Below are positions 1 through 5,309 of a DNA stretch of 6,672 nt, in pieces. The stretch comes from an uncultured Erysipelotrichaceae bacterium. GTDB lineage: Bacteria; Bacillota_I; Bacilli_A; Erysipelotrichales; Erysipelotrichaceae. The notes below the pieces were generated by a model that did no database searches, had not been told where the DNA came from, and saw only the letters and a list, made by a program, of their open reading frames with translations. Every line of letters begins with the position of its first letter. The stretch's first letter is position 1. The DNA lies in NCBI GenBank assembly GCA_944325295.1, contig CALUZL010000028.1, positions 1 through 6,672 on the forward strand. Direction: 5' to 3'. Both the position numbers and the translations under genes were made by a program.

Positions 1-2
1 AA

Positions 3-404
3 GAGGGCATGCGAAACGGTTGGCTTTTAGCGATAGCGCCGACAAGTTCGACTTCGATCATAGCCGGTACTACCGCCGGTGTCGATCCGATCATGAACAA
101 GTATTTCCTCGAAGAAAAGAAAGGTAGCATGATCACAAGGGTCGCACCCGATCTGAACGCACAAACGTTTTGGCTTTACAAAAGCGCCCATACCATCGAT
201 CAGAACTGGGTGATAAGAGCAGCTGGTATCCGGCAAAGGCACATTGATCAATCCCAATCGGTAAATCTATACATAACTAACGATTACACAATGCGCCAAG
301 TGTTGAATCTTTATATAAGCGCTTTTGAAAACGGCGTAAAAACACTATACTACGTCAGAAGCAAATCATTAGAAGTACAAGAGTGCGAATCTTGTGCATC
401 ATAG
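3..404 (+). CDS. nrdA: Ribonucleoside-diphosphate reductase class I, large (alpha) subunit, C-terminal part
   Basis: This is the 3' end of the catalytic subunit that reduces ribonucleoside diphosphates to deoxyribonucleotides in the cytosol. The reading frame is open to the left edge (codons from base 3), so the true start lies outside the window; the ATG at 9 is internal. Seen in the sequence: the conserved APTSSTSIIAGTTAGVDP segment, the RQRHIDQSQSVNLYI segment, and the Tyr-Tyr pair in TLYYVRSKS (codons 348-353). That pair corresponds to the radical-transfer tyrosines Y730/Y731 of E. coli NrdA. The protein ends in ECESCAS, the redox-active Cys pair that re-reduces the active site and is recharged by thioredoxin or glutaredoxin. 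It resembles NrdA more than NrdE. The gene lies 12 nt upstream of the small-subunit gene and is surely co-transcribed with it. Only about 134 residues are visible, so allosteric domains (such as an ATP cone) cannot be judged. Confidence 0.95.
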   Translation, partial: EGMRNGWLLAIAPTSSTSIIAGTTAGVDPIMNKYFLEEKKGSMITRVAPDLNAQTFWLYKSAHTIDQNWVIRAAGIRQRHIDQSQSVNLYITNDYTMRQVLNLYISAFENGVKTLYYVRSKSLEVQECESCAS

Positions 405-416
405 AAAGGATAAACC

Positions 417-1460
417 ATGAAAGATCTAAAACCAAAAGGACTGTTTAACGAAAACGGCGACATCGAGCTGAGCAAGCGCCGAATGATCAACGGCAACACC
501 ACCAATCTCAACGACTTCAACAATATGAAGTACACCTGGGTCAAAGATTGGTATCGTCAAGCCATGAACAATTTCTGGGTTCCCGAAGAAGTCAACATGA
601 ACCAGGACATCAAAGATTATCGTCATCTGTCTAAAGCAGAAAAGAGTGCCTATGACAAGACGTTGTCTTTTTTGATCTTCTTGGACTCGATCCAGACGGC
701 AAACCTGCCCAATGTCGGCGACTACATTACGGCCAACGAGGTCAACCTGTGCTTAACGATCCAGGCCTATCAAGAAGCTATCCACTCACAAAGTTACAGC
801 TACATGCTCGACACCATCTGCTCGCCGCAAGAGCGCAACGCGATCCTCTACCAGTGGAAAGATGATCCCCACCTTTTAGCCAGAAATAAATTCATCGGCG
901 ATCTCTACAATGATTTTCAGATCCATCGCGATGCCCACCATTTGATGAAGACGATAATGGCCAATTACATCCTCGAGGGCGTTTATTTCTATAGCGGCTT
1001 CATGTTTTTCTACAACCTTGGCCGGATGGGCAAGATGCCAGGATCAGTTCAAGAGATCCGCTACATCAACCGCGATGAAAACACGCACCTGTGGCTCTTT
1101 CGGTCAATGATCCTTGAACTTCAAAAAGAAGAACCCGAATTATTCACTCCGGAGCTCATCGAAGAGTACAAAGACATGATCTTAAAAGGTGTCAAAGAAG
1201 AGATCAAGTGGGGCGAATACGTGATCGGCAACGAGATCGAAGGTCTGACGACGGAAATGGTCAAAGATTATATCCTGTATCTTGGCAACCTGCGCTCGAC
1301 CTCACTGGGCTTTGGACCTCTGTATAGAGGTTATGACAGCGAGCCCAAATCGATGGAATGGGTATCGATGTACGCCAACGCCAATCTCATCAAGACCGAC
1401 TTCTTTGAAGCCCGCTCCAGTGCCTATGCCAAAAGCAGCGCCCTGGAAGACGATCTTTGA
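417..1460 (+). CDS. nrdB: Ribonucleoside-diphosphate reductase class I, small (beta) subunit
   Basis: This 347-aa protein is the ferritin-like subunit that holds the dimetal centre and the radical used by the alpha subunit. By comparison with E. coli NrdB, the metal ligands are D90 (IFLDSIQ), E120 and H123 (QEAIHSQSY), E187 (ILEGVYFY), and E221 and H224 (RDENTH). The spacings agree: 34 residues between the last two Glu ligands, as in E. coli. Y127, seven residues after E120, sits at the Tyr122 radical position, so this looks like a tyrosyl-radical enzyme and not a Phe-substituted class Ic type. The C-terminal tail ending SALEDDL is the part expected to dock into alpha. The start ATG at 417 has a GAAAGGA site at 404-410, 6 nt upstream. 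No nrdI flavodoxin gene is adjacent, which slightly favours Ia-like over Ib, but the metal (Fe or Mn) cannot be read from sequence. Confidence 0.96.
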   Translation: MKDLKPKGLFNENGDIELSKRRMINGNTTNLNDFNNMKYTWVKDWYRQAMNNFWVPEEVNMNQDIKDYRHLSKAEKSAYDKTLSFLIFLDSIQTANLPNVGDYITANEVNLCLTIQAYQEAIHSQSYSYMLDTICSPQERNAILYQWKDDPHLLARNKFIGDLYNDFQIHRDAHHLMKTIMANYILEGVYFYSGFMFFYNLGRMGKMPGSVQEIRYINRDENTHLWLFRSMILELQKEEPELFTPELIEEYKDMILKGVKEEIKWGEYVIGNEIEGLTTEMVKDYILYLGNLRSTSLGFGPLYRGYDSEPKSMEWVSMYANANLIKTDFFEARSSAYAKSSALEDDL

Positions 1461-1473
1461 TTAAACCACAGAC

Positions 1474-1520
1474 AAAAAGTGTGATAGATCGGTCCAAACC
1501 GAAATGATCACACTTTTTTT
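1474..1520 (+). terminator. Intrinsic terminator after nrdB (possibly bidirectional)
   Basis: A perfect 12-bp stem pairs 1474-1485 (AAAAAGTGTGAT) with 1507-1518 (ATCACACTTTTT). A smaller inner hairpin CGGT/ACCG (1490-1493 with 1498-1501) closes a CCAA loop. The run of seven T at 1514-1520 follows the stem core. It begins 14 nt after the nrdB stop and closes the nrd operon. The A-run on the left arm means it could also terminate minus-strand transcripts. Confidence 0.93.
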
Positions 1521-1546
1521 ATTTATAGCTCTTCAACCATCAATAA

Positions 1547-1930
1547 TACAGGGTAAATACTTGTATATCTTCCACTGATTGGGGATCTGAATTTGTGATG
1601 GCTTATGAGATCGAAGCTTTAGGATGCAAGATCTTCTATTGTGATCCGATGGCAAGTTATCAAAAACCACATGTCGAAAATAACCATCGCTTACTCAGAT
1701 GTATCTGTCCTAAAGAGACAGATCTATACGCTCTAGGTCTTAGATCACAAGCTGATCTCGATCTTGTCTTCTCCCATATCAACTCATATGGTAGAGAATC
1801 ACTACACAGTAAAAGCCCGATCCAAGTATTCAAGTTCTACTATCCGGATTCTGATCTATTAGACAGACTGCACATTAAAGAAATAGATCCGGATGATATA
1901 GTGCTTACTCCGGATCTCATCAAAAAATAA
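1547..1930 (+). pseudogene. IS30-family transposase, C-terminal remnant
   Basis: The reading frame encodes the end of a DDE transposase. Before the GTG at 1595 the same frame reads TDWGSEF (Asp codon 1577-1579), which matches the TDNGxEF block carrying the second catalytic Asp of IS30 enzymes. The block DPMASYQKPHVENNHRLLR follows, matching the family pattern DPYSSWQKGTNENTNGLLR. Its Glu (codon 1676-1678) lies 33 residues after the Asp, as expected for the DD(33)E spacing of IS30. The conserved PKETDL and LHSKSPIQVF segments then lead to a normal stop at 1928-1930. The frame is closed upstream at 1544-1546, so the N-terminal helix-turn-helix and the first catalytic Asp are missing and there is no sign of a start site. 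It cannot be an active transposase. The usual Asn of TDNG is Trp here. The left break lies within about 40 nt of the nrdB terminator. Confidence 0.85.
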
Positions 1931-2034
1931 TAACTACAAAGACAGAAGATACCACTAATGACCATACCACTAGACAGTTGAAGTTAGTCTTACGCTTTAA
2001 AAAACCTGACTTTCATCTGTCCTTTTGGGCGTGG

Positions 2035-2063
2035 TTGATATAAGTGTTACTGTCGTAGATAAT
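2035..2063 (+). promoter_or_regulatory. Candidate sigma-A promoter in the gap
   Basis: TTGATA at 2035-2040 and GATAAT at 2058-2063 are separated by 17 nt, a good match to the vegetative consensus. A transcript would begin near 2070, run through the 2096-2135 hairpin and reach the acetyltransferase gene at 2404 after a leader of about 330 nt. No start codon with a ribosome site lies close downstream. It may be a relic of the inserted element. Confidence 0.3.
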
Positions 2064-2090
2064 ATATCAATAACTATCATTTCGATAAAG

Positions 2091-2135
2091 AAAAAAGATC
2101 ATGAATAGCACATTTGATAGTGTTAATCATGATCT
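2091..2135 (-). terminator. Minus-strand intrinsic terminator (long hairpin with U tail)
   Basis: AGATCATGA (2096-2104) pairs perfectly with TCATGATCT (2127-2135). After one mismatch, TAGCAC (2106-2111) pairs with GTGTTA (2120-2125), including one G-T pair, leaving an 8-nt loop. Read on the minus strand the hairpin is followed by TTTTTTCTTT (2096 down to 2087), the form of a Rho-independent terminator. It lies about 60 nt beyond the stop of the minus-strand remnant at 2195-2399, which supports that remnant having been a real gene. On the plus strand the hairpin lacks a T-run. Confidence 0.6.
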
Positions 2136-2194
2136 GTAACAGTAAATTCAATCAAACTTTCAATAAAGTCTAGGTGTTGAATTTAGTTGTGCAC

Positions 2195-2399
2195 TTAATC
2201 CTTTTTTACACAGACAAGAATAATGGCTTTTTTAGGGGCTTTATATCCCATTTCCTTTTCAAACTGTTGAACTTGATTACTTTTATCATCACAAAATAGC
2301 CGATGATAAGATCATTGAGGTTTTCAATGTCTGAATACATGACTCTTTTTTACAAAGTCTGCTCGCTCTTTTCCGTAAGTTTTTTTTAATATAATATAT
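2195..2399 (-). pseudogene. Decayed minus-strand coding remnant, family not recognised
   Basis: One minus-strand frame reads protein-like from about 2399 down to a TAA stop at 2195-2197, interrupted by two TGA stops (one at 2312-2314, the other four codons upstream of it). The readable pieces are YGKERADFVKKSHVFRH, then SYHRLFCDDKSNQ, then EKEMGYKAPKKAIILVCVKKD at the C-terminus. The composition is that of a soluble Lys-rich protein. A U-tailed hairpin stands just downstream on the same strand. The intact genes here use TGA as a real stop, so this is better read as decay than as TGA coding for Trp. I do not recognise the family; a second insertion element or a displaced small gene are both possible. 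It could also be chance coding in a non-coding gap. Confidence 0.4.
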
Positions 2400-2404
2400 A
2401 GTCA
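2390..2404 (+). promoter_or_regulatory. -10 box immediately before the acetyltransferase start
   Basis: A perfect TATAAT at 2390-2395 ends only 8 nt before the ATG at 2404. A transcript from it would start at about 2402, giving a leaderless or nearly leaderless mRNA. No Shine-Dalgarno sequence precedes the ATG, which fits that reading. The -35 position (about 2367-2372, TCTTTT) is poor. The AT-rich stretch could produce a TATAAT by chance. Confidence 0.45.
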
Positions 2405-3174
2405 TGTTGAAAAGAGCGACTGAAAAAGATCGGGAGGCAATTCTGGCTTATATCGATGATCGGCCTTGTGAGAATCTCTTCATTGCCGGTGACATCCTTT
2501 TGTATGACTTTGACAGTGATTTTCAAAAGGTCTGGATCGAAGATGACATGCGCTGTATTTATTTGCTTTATAAGACCAATCTCTGTGTTTACTCTAAGGA
2601 TAAAGACCATGACTATAGGGCGATCGTCGAAATCATCCAAAATCATGAAGTCCGCCACATCAATGCGATAAGAGCTATCGCTGATAAGATAAAATTGATC
2701 GTCAAGCCTAAAAAGATACGTCATACCAAGATGGCGATCTGTGAGGGATCAGAACATCTAAAAGACCACCATGATGTAATGATCGCTGATGATACTGATC
2801 TCGATGGCCTTGCTGATCTTGCCTGGGAGGTCTTTGGCACTGCTGAGGGCTATGCCTCTTTAAAAGAAGTCAAAGAGAGTCTAAAAGGGATCATGCAAGA
2901 TTTTCCGATCTATATGCTAAAAGAAGACAAGGACATCGTCTCCATGGCTTATGCCAATGCCAAAAGCGCTAAGGCCGGAATGATCTGTGGGGTCGCTACC
3001 GCCGGCAGCTATCGCGCCAAGGGCTATGCCTCAGCCTGTGTTTCTGCTTGTGTGGCTGATCTTTTAAATGAAGGGCGGATCGCCTGTCTATTCTTTGATG
3101 ATCTGAAAGCTGCTTCCGTATACTACCGTTTAGGCTTTAAAGATATTGGTGACTATACCCTTTTGCTGTTGTAG
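2404..3174 (+). CDS. GNAT-family N-acetyltransferase, substrate unknown
   Basis: This 256-aa cytosolic protein is expected to transfer an acetyl group from acetyl-CoA to an amine. The C-terminal half holds the GNAT fold. Motif A is near residues 194-213, with the pyrophosphate-binding loop R204-A-K-G207-Y-A209 (the R/Q-x-x-G-x-G/A pattern). Motif B is near 235-247 (AASVYYRLGFKDIG), where the Tyr is commonly the general acid. Residues 1-120 begin like a GNAT domain (LKRATEKDREAI) but show no second acetyl-CoA loop. This suggests a two-lobed protein with a degenerate first domain, like the FR47/COG3393 type. The first ATG is preferred because the family start pattern begins there, although no ribosome site is present. 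The gene follows the decayed region and has no clear terminator, so some transcripts may continue into the ATPase gene 53 nt downstream. The substrate cannot be inferred from its neighbours. Confidence 0.85.
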   Translation: MLKRATEKDREAILAYIDDRPCENLFIAGDILLYDFDSDFQKVWIEDDMRCIYLLYKTNLCVYSKDKDHDYRAIVEIIQNHEVRHINAIRAIADKIKLIVKPKKIRHTKMAICEGSEHLKDHHDVMIADDTDLDGLADLAWEVFGTAEGYASLKEVKESLKGIMQDFPIYMLKEDKDIVSMAYANAKSAKAGMICGVATAGSYRAKGYASACVSACVADLLNEGRIACLFFDDLKAASVYYRLGFKDIGDYTLLLL

Positions 3175-3194
3175 ATATTTGCCGTCATTTACGT

Positions 3195-3220
3195 TATAAT
3201 TTTCCTTGCGAAAAGAGAGG
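3195..3220 (+). promoter_or_regulatory. -10 box and ribosome site for the HerA-like ATPase gene
   Basis: TATAAT at 3195-3200 is a perfect -10 box. The upstream region offers only a weak -35 (TTGTAG at 3169-3174 with a 20-nt spacer), and TTGCCG at 3179-3184 is too close. The ribosome site AGAGAGG at 3214-3220 lies 7 nt before the ATG at 3228 and fixes that start. The -35 is weak and there is no terminator before it, so read-through from the acetyltransferase gene is also plausible. Confidence 0.5.
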
Positions 3221-3227
3221 AAACGAT

Positions 3228-4829
3228 ATGATTAAAGACAACAAGATCTATTTTGGAAAGGCGGGAAAAGATCTCGAAAAAGAATTGTATCTTTTGCCGA
3301 ATATGGCCAACAGACACGGTTTTATCTGCGGTGCGACCGGTACCGGTAAGACGATCACTCTTAAGGTGCTGGCCGAGTCGTTTTCGGATCTGGGCGTTCC
3401 CGTATTCTTAGCTGATGTCAAAGGCGATCTTTCGGGCATGATCGAAATGGGAAGCGACAGTGAAGATATGATCGAGCGCAAAAAACGCTTTAAGATCGAA
3501 GACACTTTCAAATACGACACTTATCCGACAAACTTCTTCGACATCTATCAAAACGGTGGCATCCCTTTAAGGACGACTGTTTCGGAGATGGGTCCGCAAC
3601 TTCTAAGCACGGTCTTAGACTTAAACGAGACTCAAAGTGATGTCTTATCAGTTATCTTTAAGATCGCCGACGATGAAAAACTCATCCTCAGCGACACTAA
3701 AGACCTCAAAGCCATGCTCAACTACGTCAGTGATCATCACGACGATTTCAAAGGCGAATACGGAAACATGGCTCCTCAATCGATCGCCGCTATCATCAGA
3801 GCGATCGTCGCTTTAGAGGGTGAAGGTGCCGACGTCTTTTTTGGCGAACCGGCGATCAATGTCGCTGACTTGTTCACTACCGGTGATAGAGGAAAAGGCA
3901 TGATCAATATCTTAGACAGCAGCAGCCTCATAAACAAACCGAAGCTGTACTCGGCGTTTATGCTTTATCTATTGTCGGAATTGTTTGAGATCTTACCGGA
4001 AGTCGGCGATCTCGATAAACCGCGTCTGGTCTTCTTCTTTGATGAAGCTCATCTCTTATTTGACAACGCCGATGATTCTCTGCTTGAAAAGATCGAACAG
4101 ATGATCAAACTCATCCGCTCAAAAGGCGTCGGTGTCTTCTTTATCACCCAGTCACCTAAAGATATCCCCGACGGTGTCATGTCGCAGTTAGCAAACAAGA
4201 TCCAACACGCCCTGAGAGCCTATACACCGGCGGATAGAAAAGCTTTGAAGATCGCAGCTGAATCATTTAGGGAAAATCCGGAATTTGATACTGCTGAACT
4301 TTTGGAAGCACTGGGAACCGGTGAAGCGATCGTTTCCGTATTGGATGAAGAAGGTGTTCCTTCGATCGCCGAGCATGGCTTCATCCTCCCGCCTCAATCA
4401 AAAATGGGAAAAGCTGACAGCGCTAAGGTCGAACAAGCGATCAAGATGTCAAACCTCTACTTGAAATACAACACGCCCGTCGATCCGGATTCCGCTTACG
4501 AATTCTTAGAGAGACAAAACATGAAAGAAGCTGAAGAAAAAGCTGAAGAGGAAGCTCAAAAAGAGCAGGAGAAAGAAGCGGCCAAACTCGCAAAGGAGCA
4601 AGAAAAAGAAGCACAGAGACTGGCCAAAGAAGCTGCCAAAGCCGAAGAAAAACAGCGTAAAGAACTCGAAAAGAGCATCAAATCAGTCGGCAATACAGCT
4701 GTTGGGACGATCGGTCGCGAGATCGGCAACGCTTTGGGCGGAACGTTTGGCAAATTCGGCAAGAAACTCGGCGGTAATGTCGGAGCCAGCTTAGCACGTA
4801 ATATTTTCGGCACTCTTTTCAAAAAATAG
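3228..4829 (+). CDS. HerA-like P-loop ATPase, YjgR/DUF853 family
   Basis: This 533-aa protein closely follows E. coli YjgR along its ATPase part. Conserved landmarks are LLPNMANRHGFICGATGTGKT with the Walker A lysine K41, the ADVKGDLSG block (62-70), and FFGEP (204-208). Walker B is LVFFFDEAHLLF (D272, E273), followed by IRSKGVGVFFITQSP with a sensor-like Gln308, HALRAYTP (R330) and ELLEALGTGEA. These place it among HerA/FtsK-type hexameric ATPases. YjgR function is not established; DNA translocation or a membrane-linked role is inference. Beyond the family core, residues about 430-485 are almost wholly Glu, Lys, Ala and Gln, a likely long coiled coil. Residues 488-533 form a Gly-rich, basic, weakly hydrophobic tail ending FGTLFKK. 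There is no signal peptide. No nurA nuclease gene is adjacent, so the archaeal HerA-NurA pairing is not seen here. Confidence 0.92.
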   Translation: MIKDNKIYFGKAGKDLEKELYLLPNMANRHGFICGATGTGKTITLKVLAESFSDLGVPVFLADVKGDLSGMIEMGSDSEDMIERKKRFKIEDTFKYDTYPTNFFDIYQNGGIPLRTTVSEMGPQLLSTVLDLNETQSDVLSVIFKIADDEKLILSDTKDLKAMLNYVSDHHDDFKGEYGNMAPQSIAAIIRAIVALEGEGADVFFGEPAINVADLFTTGDRGKGMINILDSSSLINKPKLYSAFMLYLLSELFEILPEVGDLDKPRLVFFFDEAHLLFDNADDSLLEKIEQMIKLIRSKGVGVFFITQSPKDIPDGVMSQLANKIQHALRAYTPADRKALKIAAESFRENPEFDTAELLEALGTGEAIVSVLDEEGVPSIAEHGFILPPQSKMGKADSAKVEQAIKMSNLYLKYNTPVDPDSAYEFLERQNMKEAEEKAEEEAQKEQEKEAAKLAKEQEKEAQRLAKEAAKAEEKQRKELEKSIKSVGNTAVGTIGREIGNALGGTFGKFGKKLGGNVGASLARNIFGTLFKK

Positions 4830-4856
4830 ATCATAATTTAACCATTAAAAAGACTG

Positions 4857-4886
4857 ACTCTTCGTATTTGCGAAGAGTTTTTCTTT
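4857..4886 (+). terminator. Intrinsic terminator after the HerA-like ATPase gene
   Basis: A perfect 8-bp stem pairs ACTCTTCG (4857-4864) with CGAAGAGT (4871-4878) around a 6-nt loop. TTTTTCTTT follows. It starts 27 nt after the stop codon and isolates the ATPase gene from the GntR cassette. The end of its T-tract merges with the -35 box of the next promoter (4884-4889). Confidence 0.88.
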
Positions 4887-4925
4887 ACACATGTTATATA
4901 CTGTTATATACTGTTTACATGGAGG
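4884..4925 (+). promoter_or_regulatory. Promoter and putative GntR operator of the ABC cassette, with ribosome site
   Basis: The -35 box TTTACA (4884-4889) and -10 box TATACT (4907-4912) are spaced by exactly 17 nt. Transcription should start near 4919, almost directly at the GGAGG ribosome site (4921-4925), which lies 6 nt before the ATG at 4932. The untranslated leader would be only about 13 nt. The -10 lies in the second copy of a perfect 10-bp tandem repeat. CATGT (4890-4894) and ACATG (4917-4921) form a short inverted pair around it. A repressor bound here would block the -10, so autoregulation by the YtrA-type protein is likely but inferred. Confidence 0.8.
4893..4912 (+). repeat. Perfect 10-bp tandem direct repeat over the -10 box
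   Basis: GTTATATACT occurs twice without a gap (4893-4902, 4903-4912), and a third partial start, GTTTAC, follows at 4913. Each unit has the GT...AC character of GntR operator half-patterns. Ten bp is close to one helical turn, so two bound units would face the same side of the DNA. Confidence 0.75.
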
Positions 4926-4931
4926 AAGTAC

Positions 4932-5309
4932 ATGAAGATCATAATCAGTCACTCATCGATGATTCCCATCTACGAGCAGATCATCGATCAGATCAAAACC
5001 CTGATTCGAAACGGTTCCTTAAAGGTGAATGATCCCCTACCTTCCGTAAGAGCTTTAGCCAAAGATCTAAGAGTCAGTGCTCTGACCGTCAAAAAAGCCT
5101 ACGACAATTTGGAAGAAGACTGTTTTATCAAGACAGTCCATGGCAAGGGCAGCTACATTAGGTCTATCGATAAAGCGATCCTTTCAGAAGAGGCGCAAAA
5201 GGAAGCGGAAAAAGAAATGGAAAAGGTCATTTTAAAGTGTCGAATGCTGGGTCTTAAAAATGAAGAAATAAAAGATCTGTTTATGATCATATGGGAGGAA
5301 CAATGTTAA
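4932..5309 (+). CDS. GntR-family transcriptional regulator, YtrA subfamily
   Basis: This 125-aa DNA-binding protein has the usual YtrA length and no separate effector domain. The winged helix-turn-helix covers residues about 11-76. It starts with PIYEQIIDQIKTLI, continues with the GntR signature LPSVRALAKDLRVSALTVKKAYDNL (helices within 36-60), and ends with the wing GKGSYI (71-76). Residues 82-122 form the short charged helical tail that mediates dimerisation in this subfamily. YtrA proteins repress the ABC transporter genes next to them, often relieved by cell-wall-active compounds. That inducer is family knowledge and not visible here. The gene overlaps the ABC ATPase gene by 7 nt, so the three cassette genes are one operon and translationally coupled. 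The start is fixed by GGAGG at 4921-4925. Confidence 0.93.
   Translation: MKIIISHSSMIPIYEQIIDQIKTLIRNGSLKVNDPLPSVRALAKDLRVSALTVKKAYDNLEEDCFIKTVHGKGSYIRSIDKAILSEEAQKEAEKEMEKVILKCRMLGLKNEEIKDLFMIIWEEQC
5293..5298 (+). promoter_or_regulatory. Ribosome binding site that decides the ABC ATPase start
   Basis: GGGAGG lies inside the end of the GntR gene. It directly follows an in-frame ATG at 5291 and precedes the ATG at 5303 by 4 nt. The upstream ATG would put the ribosome site inside its own coding region, so 5303 is the likely start. Confidence 0.75.

Larger units (their letters stand above)
1931..2194. other. Gene-free AT-rich stretch beside the IS30 remnant
   Basis: I see no convincing coding frame here. 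The stretch probably contains old insertion-element end sequence. A 22-nt motif at 1976-1997 recurs imperfectly at 2175-2196 in the same orientation (16 of 22 positions identical by eye). A sigma-A-like promoter (2035-2063) and a long hairpin (2096-2135) also lie inside it. Only two GATC sites occur, both in the hairpin arms, whereas the surrounding genes are full of them. Confidence 0.5.
1976..2196. repeat. Pair of imperfect 22-nt direct repeats (1976-1997 and 2175-2196)
   Basis: Both copies share GTTGAA-TTAGT near the start and C-CTT at the end, with 16 of 22 identical bases by eye. The copies are 199 nt apart and follow the IS30 transposase remnant. They could be decayed element termini or duplicated flanking sequence. 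At this length and identity, chance similarity in AT-rich DNA is not excluded. Confidence 0.3.

Noticed and set aside
1474..1520. Hairpin after nrdB as an insertion-element inverted repeat
   Set aside because: The position right after the stop codon, the 12-bp stem and the T7 tract fit a Rho-independent terminator, and no matching copy bounds the IS30 remnant.
2312..2328. TGA read as Trp (alternative genetic code) to rescue the minus-strand remnant
   Set aside because: nrdB and the ABC ATPase gene end at TGA in positions that give normal family-length proteins and a standard ATGA overlap, and Trp is written TGG throughout.
3179..3200. TTGCCG (3179-3184) as the -35 box for the HerA-like gene
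   Set aside because: The spacer to TATAAT is only 10 nt, too short for a sigma-A promoter.
3228..4829. HerA-like ATPase as part of an antiphage defence system
   Set aside because: The sequence follows the housekeeping-like YjgR/DUF853 family along its ATPase core, and there is no nuclease, SIR2 or DUF4297 partner gene next to it; the neighbours have their own terminators or promoters.
4556..4834. Minus-strand open frame of about 92 codons, rich in Ser, Ala and Leu, opposite the end of the HerA-like gene
   Set aside because: It is the antisense reading of the Glu/Lys/Ala coiled-coil codons. There is no ribosome site and the plus-strand protein family match is strong.
5291..5302. Earlier ATG for the ABC ATPase at 5291
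   Set aside because: The ribosome site GGGAGG (5293-5298) lies inside that extension, and the family N-terminus (MLKVEGLKKNY) begins at 5303.
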